A stretch of DNA of 64,000 nt from Pusillimonas caeni (GTDB lineage Bacteria > Pseudomonadota > Gammaproteobacteria > Burkholderiales > Burkholderiaceae_B): contig NZ_PDUW01000002.1 in NCBI RefSeq assembly GCF_003545815.1, positions 651,297 to 715,296 of the forward strand. The letters are read 5' to 3'. How positions within the stretch are numbered: position 1 is the stretch's first letter; every line of letters starts with the position of its first letter. This document shows, piece after piece, positions 1 through 8,596 of the stretch. The notes under the pieces are model-generated. The model was given only the letters and a program-made list of their open reading frames with translations, was not told the origin of the DNA and searched no databases. The position numbers were made by a program, and so were the translations under genes.

Positions 1-685
1 GGCGCGACTCCAGGTCCATGGGGCTGAGCTTCCATTGCTTCAGGGGGTCGCGGATGCGCATCATGAAGCGGGTGTGCTGCTCTTCGTCGGTGATGGAGAA
101 CCAGTATTTCAACAGGATGATGCCCGAGCGCACCAGCATCTTCTCGAACTCGGGTACCGAGCGGAAGAACTCCTCGTATTCCTCGTCGGTGCAAAAGCCC
201 ATGACCTTCTCGACGCCGGCGCGGTTGTACCAGCTGCGATCGAACAGCACGATTTCGCCGCCTGCCGGCAGATGGGACACGTAGCGCTGAAAATACCATT
301 GCGTGCGTTCGCGCTCGCTGGGCGCGGGCAGGGCGGCCACGCGGCAGATGCGCGGATTGAGCCGCTGGGTGATCCGCTTGATGGCGCCGCCCTTGCCGGC
401 GGCATCCCGGCCTTCGAACAGCACCACGATCTTGAGCTTATGGGCCTGCACCCAGTCCTGCAGCTTGACCAGCTCGCGCTGCAGCCGGAACAGCTCGCGG
501 AAATAGAATCGCCGGTCCAGGCGGCCTTCGGGGGTGGGGCCCTGGGGCGGCACCTCCAGCAGCAACTCGTCGAGCCGCTCGTCGTCCAGCTCCATTTCCA
601 GTTCTTCGTCGAAACTGTCGAGCAATTCGGCTTCGGCGCGCTGGGCCGGCGAAATGGACGGCGGGAGAGGGCGGGTGTCGGTCAT
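1..685 (-). CDS. ppk2: Polyphosphate kinase 2 (PPK2), C-terminus cut by window edge
   Basis: Reading leftward from an ATG at 685, the frame stays open for 228 codons to the window edge. The product would transfer phosphate between polyphosphate and nucleotides in the cytoplasm. An acidic N-terminal extension (residues 1-50) precedes the P-loop-kinase domain. The Walker A segment EGRDAAGKGG lies at residues 91-100. It is followed by QRLNPR, the ERTQWYFQRY helix, and the Walker B/lid segment VLFDRSWYNRAGVE, all typical of PPK2. The family usually has about 260-300 residues, so only the end is missing. The gene is divergent from the cysteine-rich gene at 950. The subclass (ADP- or GDP-preferring) cannot be told from this. 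The family call is very secure. Confidence 0.93.
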   Translation of the reverse strand, partial: MTDTRPLPPSISPAQRAEAELLDSFDEELEMELDDERLDELLLEVPPQGPTPEGRLDRRFYFRELFRLQRELVKLQDWVQAHKLKIVVLFEGRDAAGKGGAIKRITQRLNPRICRVAALPAPSERERTQWYFQRYVSHLPAGGEIVLFDRSWYNRAGVEKVMGFCTDEEYEEFFRSVPEFEKMLVRSGIILLKYWFSITDEEQHTRFMMRIRDPLKQWKLSPMDLESR

Positions 686-949
686 GGCGAACGCGCAGAA
701 GTGGGCGATGCCGCCAGTTTGCCTCAAGGATCTGGCGATTTCATGACAGGAGTGAACAGAACTCGTGGGCGAGTCCGCGTCCGGAGGGGAATCCGGAAAA
801 AATTTCTACGACGCGTCTTCGGCTAGCCGCTCGCCGTGCGGCGCGCATGCCGGCGACGCGTACCCGGCGGGCATCGGGGTTGCTGGTTCCCGGCTTCAAT
901 ATTTCGCGCCGCAGGGCGGCGCTTTGACAGCCTTGATACGGAGATTGCT

Positions 950-1291
950 ATGCCACATGAACAATTCCAGTCATGCATCGATGCGTGCAACGCCTGCGCC
1001 ACGGCATGCGACCATTGCGCGGCTTCCTGTCTGAATGAACAGGACGTCAAAAGCATGGCGCGCTGCATTGAACTCGACATGGACTGCGCCCAGATCTGCC
1101 GGCTTGCGGCCGGCTATATGTCCAGGGGCAGCCGGTTTGCCGCGTCCCTGTGCCGGCTATGCGCGGAGGTCTGCGAGGCCTGCGCGCAGGAATGCGCCCG
1201 GCATCAGATGGAGCATTGCCAGCGTTGCGCCGAAGCGTGCCGCCGATGCGCCGAGGAATGCCGGCGCATGGCGCAGTCGGCCAGCGCCTGA
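950..1291 (+). CDS. Cysteine-rich four-helix copper-binding/storage-like protein (DUF326)
   Basis: This is a 113-aa protein with 19 cysteines, mostly as CxxxC and CxxC pairs spaced along predicted helices (for example CIDACNACATACDHC near the N-terminus and CQRCAEACRRCAEEC near the C-terminus). The pattern matches the DUF326/Csp family of four-helix bundles that hold many Cu(I) ions inside the helix core. There is no signal peptide, so this is probably a cytosolic Csp3-like form rather than the exported Csp1 form. The ATG at 950 is preceded by a GGAG at 940-943. No copper regulator or efflux gene is adjacent. Metal identity is inferred from the family. Confidence 0.85.
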   Translation: MPHEQFQSCIDACNACATACDHCAASCLNEQDVKSMARCIELDMDCAQICRLAAGYMSRGSRFAASLCRLCAEVCEACAQECARHQMEHCQRCAEACRRCAEECRRMAQSASA

Positions 1292-1332
1292 TCGCCGCCT
1301 GCGCGCAGGCGCAGGTGTTCGACCGTCAGGCT

Positions 1333-1791
1333 TCAGTAGGGCACCTGCTTGCCGAACTGCACGGGCAGCCCCACTTTGGCGCCGGGCAGCGCCGCCTTGA
1401 GCGCGCGCAGGGCGTCGACCGCCTGGGCGAAATCGGCATACTTGGCCACCGTGATGCCGGTCGGTTCGAAGTGCTGCACCGACACGGGCCGGGGCTGGGT
1501 TTGCTGAATCACCGCCTGGACGTCGGCGGGCGCTTCGGACACGACCACCTCATTGCGGCTGCTGCCGACCATCCCCTGGGCGTTGAGCAAGAATGTGTCC
1601 TGGCTGCCGGAGTACTGGGGCGGAATGACCCTGATGCGGCTTTTGCCGATTTCATATGTGGGCAGCGTGCCCCATTTGGCGATTTCCGCTTCGGTGAGCA
1701 CCTGCCCCGGGGTCAGGGCGAAGCTCGCCGAGCTGGCCAGTGCCAGCGACATGCCGAGCAGTCCGACGTAGCGGCGAAAACTGTTTTTCAT
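1333..1791 (-). CDS. Exported chaperone/propeptide-like partner of S8 protease (ASP ORF2-like), copy 1
   Basis: This 152-aa protein has an N-terminal signal peptide (basic MKNSFRR, then a hydrophobic stretch ending near ASFA). It is the last gene of a four-gene leftward series and sits directly after the S8 protease at 1825-3816. It is a close paralogue of the protein at 3827-4285. The protease has almost no room for a propeptide, and this protein ends in a propeptide-like hydrophobic tail (LPVQFGKQVPY). In Aeromonas sobria the kexin-like protease ASP is matured by a separate exported chaperone (ORF2) of about this size encoded just downstream. I infer the same role here from context and layout; sequence homology to ORF2 was not tested. 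The start at 1791 is chosen over 1821 because it begins the signal peptide. Confidence 0.6.
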   Translation of the reverse strand: MKNSFRRYVGLLGMSLALASSASFALTPGQVLTEAEIAKWGTLPTYEIGKSRIRVIPPQYSGSQDTFLLNAQGMVGSSRNEVVVSEAPADVQAVIQQTQPRPVSVQHFEPTGITVAKYADFAQAVDALRALKAALPGAKVGLPVQFGKQVPY

Positions 1792-1824
1792 GTTTCGGAT
1801 TCCTGGAACGGTGGATGGCACGGC

Positions 1825-3816
1825 TTACTGCGCAATGATGCGCGCTTCGACCAGCAAATGAAAGTCCCGGTCGCTGCCGTCATCGTTTTTCGAGGGGCAG
1901 GGCGTGGACAAGCGTTCCCGGCGCTCGCCATTGATGCGCTCGACCACGGTGATCCGGGTGTCGGGATTCGACGCAATGGCGAAGAACTCCCAGTCTCCCT
2001 GCGCGGATTCTCCGTAGAAAGCGTAGCTTGCCAGCGTATAGTTTTCAAACTGGTTCCAGCCGTTCGCCTTGAAATGGTCATTGGGCAGCTTGAGCAGGGA
2101 AACGGAGCCCGAAGGCGATTTTGCAGCAATGCCCAGTGAACCCAAGCAAACGTTCTCGCCCGACAGGCGTACCTGAAGCTGGTCCACCGTTTGAGCGTCC
2201 CACTTGAACTTGCCCAGGGACGTTACCTGTTGGTAGGGAAAGGCGCCGATGCGGACGTGTGCGTCGCCGGTATCGTCCTGCGGGTCGTCCAGCTCGTTCA
2301 GCTGCCAATAGGCGGCTTCCCGAAAGTCTGGAATCTGTACGTCCGTCGAACGGCTCAAGTCTGGATTCTTCTTGTACTCCAGCGCCAAAGCCACCGCTTT
2401 TTCTGCGTCGGGAACGCCGAAGCCGTACCAGTTGGAATACTCATAGCCCGCGGCGTTCTTGAGCCAGCCCAGGTCCATGGGGAAGGCCTTCGCCCCGTCG
2501 ACGATGTCGGCGGCGCCGCCCATCCGGTCGGTGGGCTGGTTGTCGGCCAGGTTCACCAAGGCGCCAAAGGGCTTGTCGCCGCCCACGGGGATGTGGTGGA
2601 TATAGTCGGCGTCCACTTTGCGGGCCGAGGCGCGCAGAATGTCACGCATGTCGCGCCAGGTAAGGTCCGGGTTGGCGCTGAGCACCAGGGCCGCCACGCC
2701 CGAGATGGTGGGAGTGGCCGACGAGGTGCCGTTCATGTAGGTATAGTCGCAGTCGGCGTTGTCGGGCTGGCCGTTGCGTTCGGTCTGGCCACGCAGAAAG
2801 GGCGTGCGCGCGCCGGTATTGCTGTAGCCGAGGATGCAGCCGCGCAGATCCGTGGCGAAAATCGTCGGGCCGTCGTCGCCGTAGCCGACGCCTTCGCCAT
2901 AATTGCCGTCGCTGCCGTACTCGCCGCCCATGCCGGTGATCCACACCACCGAGCCGGCGCTGCTGTAGCTGCTGGCGCTGCCCTTGGCGTTCAAGGCGGC
3001 AACCGTGATGATGTTGGGTTCCAGTGTGGTGGGATCGTTGACCGGATTGGTGCAATCGAAATAGGCGGCGGACTCCTTGCCGCACAAGCCGGGGTCGAAC
3101 GAATTGCCCGCCGCCTTGACGAAGATGGCGCCCTTGCCGTCGCGCAGCTTCTTCAGGCCCCTTGCCGCCGTTACGTTGCCGTAGCCGATGTCGGATTCAT
3201 AGGGCAGCGCCCCCGTGTCGCCGCCATACGATGCGTTGAATACGTGGGCTTTGCTCGACCAAGGCGCTCCGCCGTAGGCCGCGAATATCTGGTCCACGCC
3301 GCTCAGATAATTGGCCCCGCCGAGCGTGGCCGACGGCGCAACGCCCATGACGCCCTTTTCGTTCTGAGCGGCTGCGATGATGCCGGCGACGACCGTGCCG
3401 TGGGGCGCCGAACTCGAATTGGACAGATCGGGATAGGGATCGTTGGTTTCAGTCAGGAAATTCCAGGACATGCTGAAGTCGGCGTTGGGAAGCAGATCTT
3501 CATTATTAAGATCGGTGCCCGAGTCCAGCACCAGCACGTTCACGCCCTGGCCCTTGTAGCCTTGCCTATGCACCGGCTCTACGTTCAGGTCCAGTCCGCC
3601 ACCGAAGGTCTCCGGGAAGTCCTTGAAATAGCTGTCTTCGTAGTTCAAGGCCCACTGGAACGTGTACAGCGGCTCGGTCTCGCCCGTCTTGCAGGCGTAG
3701 GCGCCGGTTTCCGCGCAGGCGACGGGCTTGTCGTTGTCAGAACCGCTGTTGCCGCAGGCGGCAAGCAGCACGGCGGCTAGCGGAAGCAGGCCGAAACGCA
3801 TGGTTTTTACGTTCAA
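1825..3816 (-). CDS. Kexin/subtilisin-like S8 serine peptidase lipoprotein with P-domain, copy 1
   Basis: This 663-aa protein has a lipobox (LAAC, lipidated Cys21), so it should be anchored in the envelope, probably the outer membrane. The catalytic triad is visible: Asp98 in VLDSGTD, His139 in PHGTVVAG and Ser365 in GTSSATP. The oxyanion-hole Asn is in KAAGNSF. The last ~130 residues resemble a proprotein-convertase P-domain (VDQLQVRLSG, SPSGSVSLL, GDWEFF). Mature enzyme begins almost at once after Cys21, so a classical propeptide is lacking. The start is a TTG at 3816, aligned with the ATG of the paralogue at 6305; an internal ATG at 3801 is also possible. It follows the chaperone-like gene at 3827 by 10 bp, so the cluster is probably cotranscribed. 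Confidence 0.88.
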   Translation of the reverse strand: MNVKTMRFGLLPLAAVLLAACGNSGSDNDKPVACAETGAYACKTGETEPLYTFQWALNYEDSYFKDFPETFGGGLDLNVEPVHRQGYKGQGVNVLVLDSGTDLNNEDLLPNADFSMSWNFLTETNDPYPDLSNSSSAPHGTVVAGIIAAAQNEKGVMGVAPSATLGGANYLSGVDQIFAAYGGAPWSSKAHVFNASYGGDTGALPYESDIGYGNVTAARGLKKLRDGKGAIFVKAAGNSFDPGLCGKESAAYFDCTNPVNDPTTLEPNIITVAALNAKGSASSYSSAGSVVWITGMGGEYGSDGNYGEGVGYGDDGPTIFATDLRGCILGYSNTGARTPFLRGQTERNGQPDNADCDYTYMNGTSSATPTISGVAALVLSANPDLTWRDMRDILRASARKVDADYIHHIPVGGDKPFGALVNLADNQPTDRMGGAADIVDGAKAFPMDLGWLKNAAGYEYSNWYGFGVPDAEKAVALALEYKKNPDLSRSTDVQIPDFREAAYWQLNELDDPQDDTGDAHVRIGAFPYQQVTSLGKFKWDAQTVDQLQVRLSGENVCLGSLGIAAKSPSGSVSLLKLPNDHFKANGWNQFENYTLASYAFYGESAQGDWEFFAIASNPDTRITVVERINGERRERLSTPCPSKNDDGSDRDFHLLVEARIIAQ

Positions 3817-3826
3817 TTTACCGCCC

Positions 3827-4285
3827 TCAATAGGGTACTTGCTTGCTGAACTGCACGGGAAGGCTCACTTTGGCGCCGGGCAGGGCCGCCTTGAGCGCGC
3901 GCAGCGCGTCGACCGCCTGGCCGAAGTCGGCATACTTCGCCACCGTGATGCCGGTCGGCGCAAAATGCTGTATCGACACGGGCCGCGGCTGCGTTTGTTG
4001 AATCACTGCCTGGACATCGGCGGGCGCTTCGGAAACGGCCACCTCGTTGCGGCTGCTGCCGACCACGCCTTGCGCATTCAGCAGCAGGGTGTCCTGGCTG
4101 CCGGAGTACTGGGGCGGGACGACGCGAACGCGGCTGGAGCCGATCTTGTATTCGGCCAAGGCGCCCCATTCGGCAATCTCGGTCTTGGTGAGTTTTTGTC
4201 CCGGTGTCAGAGCCAAGGCCGCACTGCTGGCAAGAGCCAGCGACATGCCAAGCAGTCCGAGAGAGCAAAGAAAGTTTTTTGTCAT
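3827..4285 (-). CDS. Exported chaperone/propeptide-like partner of S8 protease (ASP ORF2-like), copy 2
   Basis: This 152-aa exported protein starts MTKNFLCSLGLLGM, with a signal peptide ending near ALA. It lies directly after the protease at 4317-6305 and is paralogous to 1333-1791, sharing segments such as VPPQYSGSQDT and VGSSRNEV. Both copies end in QVPY, a hydrophobic tail of the kind that enters the active site of subtilases in propeptides and dedicated inhibitors. The role as folding chaperone or inhibitor of the adjacent protease is inferred from gene pairing and from the known ASP/ORF2 system. An alternative is a plain protease inhibitor. Confidence 0.6.
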   Translation of the reverse strand: MTKNFLCSLGLLGMSLALASSAALALTPGQKLTKTEIAEWGALAEYKIGSSRVRVVPPQYSGSQDTLLLNAQGVVGSSRNEVAVSEAPADVQAVIQQTQPRPVSIQHFAPTGITVAKYADFGQAVDALRALKAALPGAKVSLPVQFSKQVPY

Positions 4286-4316
4286 GTTTTAGATTCCTGG
4301 ACGGATGATGGCACGG

Positions 4317-6305
4317 TTACTGCGCGATGATGCGCGTTTCGGCAAGCAGCCTGAAGCCGTCCGCATCGGCCGACGGGCAAGGCGCTGATTTAACGAGTTC
4401 ATATTTCCCGTCTATGAGCTTGTACACATAGATTGGGATGTCGGGATTGCCCGCGACGGCGAAGATTTCCCAGTCGCCTTGCGCCGGCTCGCCGTAGAAG
4501 GCGAAGCTGCCCAGCGCATAGTCGGCAAACTCGTTGAGGCCGTCCACCTTGAAATGGTCATTGGGCAGCTTGAGCAGGGACACCGTGCCCGAGGGCGACT
4601 TGGCGGCGATGCCCAGGGAACCCAGGCAGACGTTGTCGCCCGACAGGCGGACCTGTAGCTGGTCCACGGTCTGGGCCCCTCCTTTGAATGTGCCCAACGA
4701 CGTCACCCGCTTGTAGGGAAACGCTCCGCTGCGTACGTTTGCGTCGCCGAGGTCTTCGTAGTCTTCCTCGTCTTCCGGCGGGTGGTTCTCATGCCAGTAG
4801 GCCAGAGGGCTGAACTCGGGTATGAGCACATCGCCGGAACGGCTCAGGCTGGGGTTTTTCTTGTATTCGAGCGCCAGAGCCACGGCTTTCTCCGTGTCGG
4901 GCACGCCAAAACCGTACCAGTTGGAGTGTTCGTGGCCGGCGCTGTTCTTTTGCCAGCCCAGGTCCATGGGAATGGCCGTGGCGCCGTCATGGATGTCGGC
5001 CGGGCCGCCGACGGTTTCGGTGGGCACGTTGGTGTTCAGGTCCATCAGGCCCCCGAACGGCATTTCGCCGCCTACCGGGATGTGATGAATGTAGTCGGCA
5101 TCCACTTTGCGGGCCGAGGCGAGCAGGATGTCGCGCATGTCGCGCCAGGTAAGGTCCGGATTGGCGCTGAGCACCAGGGCGACGACGCCCGAGATGGTGG
5201 GGGTGGCCGCCGACGTGCCGTTCATGTAGGTGTAGTCGCAGTCGGCGTTGTCGGGCTTGCCGTCGCGTTCGGTCTGGCCGCGCTGGAAGGGCGTGTTCGC
5301 ATCCGTTTTGCTGTAGCCGTGTATGCAGCCGCGTATGTCGGTGCTGAAGATGGTGGGACCGTCGGTGCCGTCCTCTCCGGCGCCTTCGCCGTACGTGCCC
5401 TCGCTGCCGTATTCGCCGCCCATGCCGGTGATCCACACCACCGAGCCGGCGCTGCTGTAGCTGCTGGCGCTGCCCTTGGCGTTCAGGGCCGCCACGGTGA
5501 TGATGTTGGACTCCAGAGTGCCGGTGTCGTTCGCCGGGTTGGTGCAGTCGTAGTAGGGCGCCGTTTGGCCGCAGGCGCCGTGTTCGAACGAATTTCCGGC
5601 CGCCTTGATGAACAGCGCGCCTTTGCCGTCGCGCAGTTTCTTCAGGCCTCGCAGGGCGGCGGTATCGCCGGGCTCGAGTTCGGATTCATACGAGGCGGCT
5701 TCGGTATCGCCGCCATAGGAGGCATTGAAAACATGGGCCTTGCTCGACCAGGAGGCGCCCCCGTACGCGGCGGCGGCCTGATCCTGCCCGTCGAGGAAAT
5801 TTGCGCCGCCCAGGTTCGCCAGGGGTGCAATGCCCATGACCCCTTTTTCGTTCTGCGCCGCGGCGATGATGCCGGCGACGACCGTGCCGTGAGGGGCGTC
5901 GTCCGGGTCGGACAGGTCGGGATAGGGATCGTCCGTCTTGGTGATGAAATTCCAGGACATGCTGAAGTCGGCATTGGGCGCCAGGTCTTCGTTGTGCAGG
6001 TCGGTGCCCGAGTCGAGCACCAGCACGTTGACCCCCTGGCCCTTGTAGCCCTGCTTATGCACGGGCTCTACGTTCAGATCCATCCCGCCGCTGAAGGTGT
6101 CCGGGAAAGCCTTGAAGTAGCTGTCTTCATAATTCTGGGCCCACTGGAAGGTATACAGCGGCTCGGTCGCGCCTGTCTTGCAGGCATAGGCGCCGGTTTC
6201 CACGCAGGCTACGGGCTTGTCTCCGTCCGAACCACTGCCGCCGCATGCGGCAAGCAGCGTGGCGATCAGGGGAAGCAGGCCAAAACGCATTGTTTTTATA
6301 TTCAT
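4317..6305 (-). CDS. Kexin/subtilisin-like S8 serine peptidase lipoprotein with P-domain, copy 2
   Basis: This 662-aa protein is a paralogue of the peptidase at 1825-3816 and is colinear with it over its whole length. It has lipobox Cys21, Asp98, His139 and Ser365 (GTSAATP), so the triad is intact. Nearly identical blocks include NVLVLDSGTD, the GSASSYSSAGS stretch and the MNG-TS-ATPT region. Differences concentrate in surface loops: residues 170-220, 300-320, and an acidic HPPEDEEDYED insert before the P-domain. The ATG at 6305 is the first gene of the cluster; any promoter should lie in the 237-bp gap up to 6542. The diverged loops suggest the two enzymes differ in substrate rather than being a recent identical duplication. 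Confidence 0.88.
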   Translation of the reverse strand: MNIKTMRFGLLPLIATLLAACGGSGSDGDKPVACVETGAYACKTGATEPLYTFQWAQNYEDSYFKAFPDTFSGGMDLNVEPVHKQGYKGQGVNVLVLDSGTDLHNEDLAPNADFSMSWNFITKTDDPYPDLSDPDDAPHGTVVAGIIAAAQNEKGVMGIAPLANLGGANFLDGQDQAAAAYGGASWSSKAHVFNASYGGDTEAASYESELEPGDTAALRGLKKLRDGKGALFIKAAGNSFEHGACGQTAPYYDCTNPANDTGTLESNIITVAALNAKGSASSYSSAGSVVWITGMGGEYGSEGTYGEGAGEDGTDGPTIFSTDIRGCIHGYSKTDANTPFQRGQTERDGKPDNADCDYTYMNGTSAATPTISGVVALVLSANPDLTWRDMRDILLASARKVDADYIHHIPVGGEMPFGGLMDLNTNVPTETVGGPADIHDGATAIPMDLGWQKNSAGHEHSNWYGFGVPDTEKAVALALEYKKNPSLSRSGDVLIPEFSPLAYWHENHPPEDEEDYEDLGDANVRSGAFPYKRVTSLGTFKGGAQTVDQLQVRLSGDNVCLGSLGIAAKSPSGTVSLLKLPNDHFKVDGLNEFADYALGSFAFYGEPAQGDWEIFAVAGNPDIPIYVYKLIDGKYELVKSAPCPSADADGFRLLAETRIIAQ

Positions 6306-6542
6306 GAGTCGTTGACGGTGAGATTGTCAGGCCATGGCGGACGCGCATGGATGCTTGTCGCTTCCGGTCAGGCTGCCCCCGAAGCTTTCAGCGGACGATT
6401 ATAAAAGCAAGAAAAAGAATCAATAAGAAATAATAATTTTGTTGGAAATTCGCAAATCCGCGCGATGGAGCCGCGCCCGGGTACGCGGGGTGCTGGTCTC
6501 GAGTGTCAATATCGACTTCGCAATAGAGGCAGGTGAAACGAA
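6306..6542. other. Intergenic gap with presumed divergent promoters
   Basis: This 237-bp gap lies between the leftward protease cluster and a possible rightward small ORF. The stretch around 6400-6440 is distinctly AT-rich (aataagaaataataatttt) compared with its surroundings and is the likeliest promoter or UP-element region. No clear operator or hairpin was recognised. Confidence 0.3.
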
Positions 6543-6803
6543 ATGAACACTCCAGATCCCAACGCCAAGGCGCCCCGACCCTCCGGAAAGGCAGATGCAT
6601 CGAGCAAGCCGTCGATGGATTCGCCTCCTCGCCGGCAGAGCGCGGAACGCGCCTCTTTTGATCGCGGTACCGCGGCGGCCTCCCAGGATGCCGCCGTGGG
6701 GCAACGGCCGGGAAACCGCGACCACGCTGCGACGCAAGCCGAAGGCACGGCGGACACACCGAGCGTGGAACACAGCAAGCACACGCCGCCGGTTTCGCGC
6801 TAG
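6543..6803 (+). CDS. Possible small hydrophilic disordered protein
   Basis: This 86-aa reading frame is rich in Pro, Ser, Ala, Arg and Asp with no hydrophobic segment (begins MNTPDPNAKAP, ends HTPPVSR). An AGGTGA at 6531-6536 gives a plausible ribosome binding site 6 bases before the ATG. Composition suggests an intrinsically disordered protein. No family was recognised. The region also has overlapping open frames on the other strand, but those lack a good start context. Real coding status is uncertain. Confidence 0.4.
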   Translation: MNTPDPNAKAPRPSGKADASSKPSMDSPPRRQSAERASFDRGTAAASQDAAVGQRPGNRDHAATQAEGTADTPSVEHSKHTPPVSR

Positions 6804-6815
6804 GGCCTGTTGACG

Positions 6816-7715
6816 CTAAAGCGCCTGACGCTGCCACAGCTGCTCGAGCAGCTTGCACGTTGCCGGCTTCAGCACCCGCCGCTGTGCGAATACGGAAGGC
6901 AGGCCCGGCAAGGTGTCGGCCACTGTCCGCCAGCGTAAGCGGGCGTCGGACACCTGATCCAGGCAAGTCCGGGTGCGATGCCAGGCCAGGTCTGTGGGAA
7001 GCCTGAGCCATGCCGTCCATATCGCATTGCGAACCAGCAGCCTGCGGCGCAGGATGCTGTCGCGCGCCTGCGACGGCCAGTGATGCACTTGTAGAGCAGG
7101 CGCATACGCGATCTGGTGGCCCGCGTCGAGAATGTCCATCGCAAGAAGGCTTTCTTCCCCGCCGATGAAAAAAGCTTTCCAGTATCCGCCTGCTTCGAGA
7201 TAGGCGCTGGTTCTCATGACGCAGGCGCCCGCCATGAATCCGGCCAGTGTCGGGCCGACGCCCGCAATGCGTTCCAGTGGGCTCGCCGCCATGGCGCTGC
7301 AGGTCGGATCCTCGCGGCATTCAGGACCCACTGCAATGCGGGCGTTCAGTACGGCGATGCGCGGATGCCTCTCGAACAGGTCGGCCGCCGCATCCAGTGC
7401 GCCGGGCGCCCACCAGGTGTCGTCGTCGCTGAAGGCGACATAGGGCGTGCGTGCCCGCTCCACGCCCAGATTGCGGCCGGCGGCGCCCAGGTTCGATGGC
7501 GCCCGCAGCAGTTCCACCTGAGGGAAATCGTGGCGAACACAATGTGCGGTATCGTCTCTGCTGCCGTTGTCCACGACGATGACGGCGGGCCGGTCCGGCA
7601 GCGCCGTGAGTTTGGCCAGGCTGCGCTGCAGCTCCTGCCTGCGGTTGTAGGTCAGCACGACGATGGTCACCCGGCCGTCCTGCGCGCCAGCGCGACCGGC
7701 AAGCCCTTCCTTCAC
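6816..7715 (-). CDS. Family 2 glycosyltransferase
   Basis: This 299-aa GT-A-fold enzyme has the nucleotide-sugar-binding N-terminus VTIVVLTYNRRQEL, followed by VIVVDNGSRDDT and the metal-binding DDD motif in VAFSDDDTWW. A later GGEESLLAMDIL is the GT2 acceptor/catalytic acidic region. No membrane segment is present. Its start overlaps the stop of the PIG-L gene upstream (7712-7715, ATGA), so the two are translationally coupled. Together they suggest glycan or glycolipid modification, with one enzyme adding and one deacetylating a sugar. The sugar is unknown. Confidence 0.87.
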   Translation of the reverse strand: MKEGLAGRAGAQDGRVTIVVLTYNRRQELQRSLAKLTALPDRPAVIVVDNGSRDDTAHCVRHDFPQVELLRAPSNLGAAGRNLGVERARTPYVAFSDDDTWWAPGALDAAADLFERHPRIAVLNARIAVGPECREDPTCSAMAASPLERIAGVGPTLAGFMAGACVMRTSAYLEAGGYWKAFFIGGEESLLAMDILDAGHQIAYAPALQVHHWPSQARDSILRRRLLVRNAIWTAWLRLPTDLAWHRTRTCLDQVSDARLRWRTVADTLPGLPSVFAQRRVLKPATCKLLEQLWQRQAL

Positions 7716-8428
7716 AAGAACTCCATTTCACACTGAATGCGCCAGTAGCGTTCGGGATGCTGCAATATGGGCCCGGCATCTTCGTGCCCGAGGCCGCGGA
7801 ACTGGCTTTGATATGCCTCGACCGCGTGCGATTTATCGCCGCCCGTTCCGTTCAGGCTCAGCGCGGCGGTTACCACGCCGCGGTCGGCCAGTTCGTCGAT
7901 GCGCCCCTGCACTCGCTGCGCCGTCTTGTTGTAAGGAATATCTTCATAGGCGAACCAGCGGATGCCGGGAAAGTGCGGGCATATCGTGAACGCCGCGTTC
8001 GAGAGTTGAATATGGTCTTCGTGAAACAGGCCCAGCGGGAAGATCGCCGTGGCAGGCTGAATGCGGGCGATGGTGATCATCAACGTATCGGCAAGCAGGT
8101 CTGCGCCGTGCAGTGCGGTCTGCGCGTACTGGCTGTCCAGAAAATCGAGCTCCACGCCCTGCGCCTGCAAGGCGGCCAGGGCCTTGCGGTTCTCGTCCGC
8201 CCGGCATCGCATGGCCTCGCGCGCGCTCGAGAACCCGCAGCGGCGATCCCAATCCGTCTGCATGTCGGAATTTTTGGGCAGGCCGGTATAAACCGTCACG
8301 ACGGTGCTGCCGGGCACCGCCGCCACCAGTCGGCCGCAACTGAACACGGCGTCGTCATAGTGCGGGGACAGCACCAGCAACGGGCTCATTGTCGCGACAA
8401 GATCGATATGGGGGGTCGGGCGAGTCAT
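7712..8428 (-). CDS. PIG-L family N-acetylglucosamine-type deacetylase
   Basis: This 238-aa LmbE/PIG-L protein has the zinc motif as SPHYDDAVFSCG (His23, Asp25, Asp26) instead of the commoner HPDDE form, and the second zinc motif as HEDH in GLFHEDHIQLSNA. Such zinc hydrolases remove acetyl or other acyl groups from amino sugars. The gene overlaps the downstream glycosyltransferase by 4 bp. An alternative start is at 8389 (MSPLLVLSPH), which would remove a 13-residue extension. The neighbouring pair points to a small glycan-modification operon. Confidence 0.85.
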   Translation of the reverse strand: MTRPTPHIDLVATMSPLLVLSPHYDDAVFSCGRLVAAVPGSTVVTVYTGLPKNSDMQTDWDRRCGFSSAREAMRCRADENRKALAALQAQGVELDFLDSQYAQTALHGADLLADTLMITIARIQPATAIFPLGLFHEDHIQLSNAAFTICPHFPGIRWFAYEDIPYNKTAQRVQGRIDELADRGVVTAALSLNGTGGDKSHAVEAYQSQFRGLGHEDAGPILQHPERYWRIQCEMEFL

Positions 8429-8596
8429 GGCTGCGATGAAAGCAACCCATGTGCCAAGCAGGCCGGGATCCGCCTGTATCGGCGTATAAGGCTCCGTCTC
8501 ATGAGCGTTGTATCAAACGGATGCAAACTTTATGAGCATGCCGGTGCGAAGGTCTTATTCTTGATGGGTTCGTTCAAGAAAAATGAGGTTTGCACA

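Noticed and set aside
2191..6404. Long + strand open frames opposite the two proteases (529 and 540 aa)
   Set aside because: Antisense shadows of high-GC genes: repetitive Val/Ala/Gly/His composition, no family motif, and the - strand frames carry full catalytic triads.
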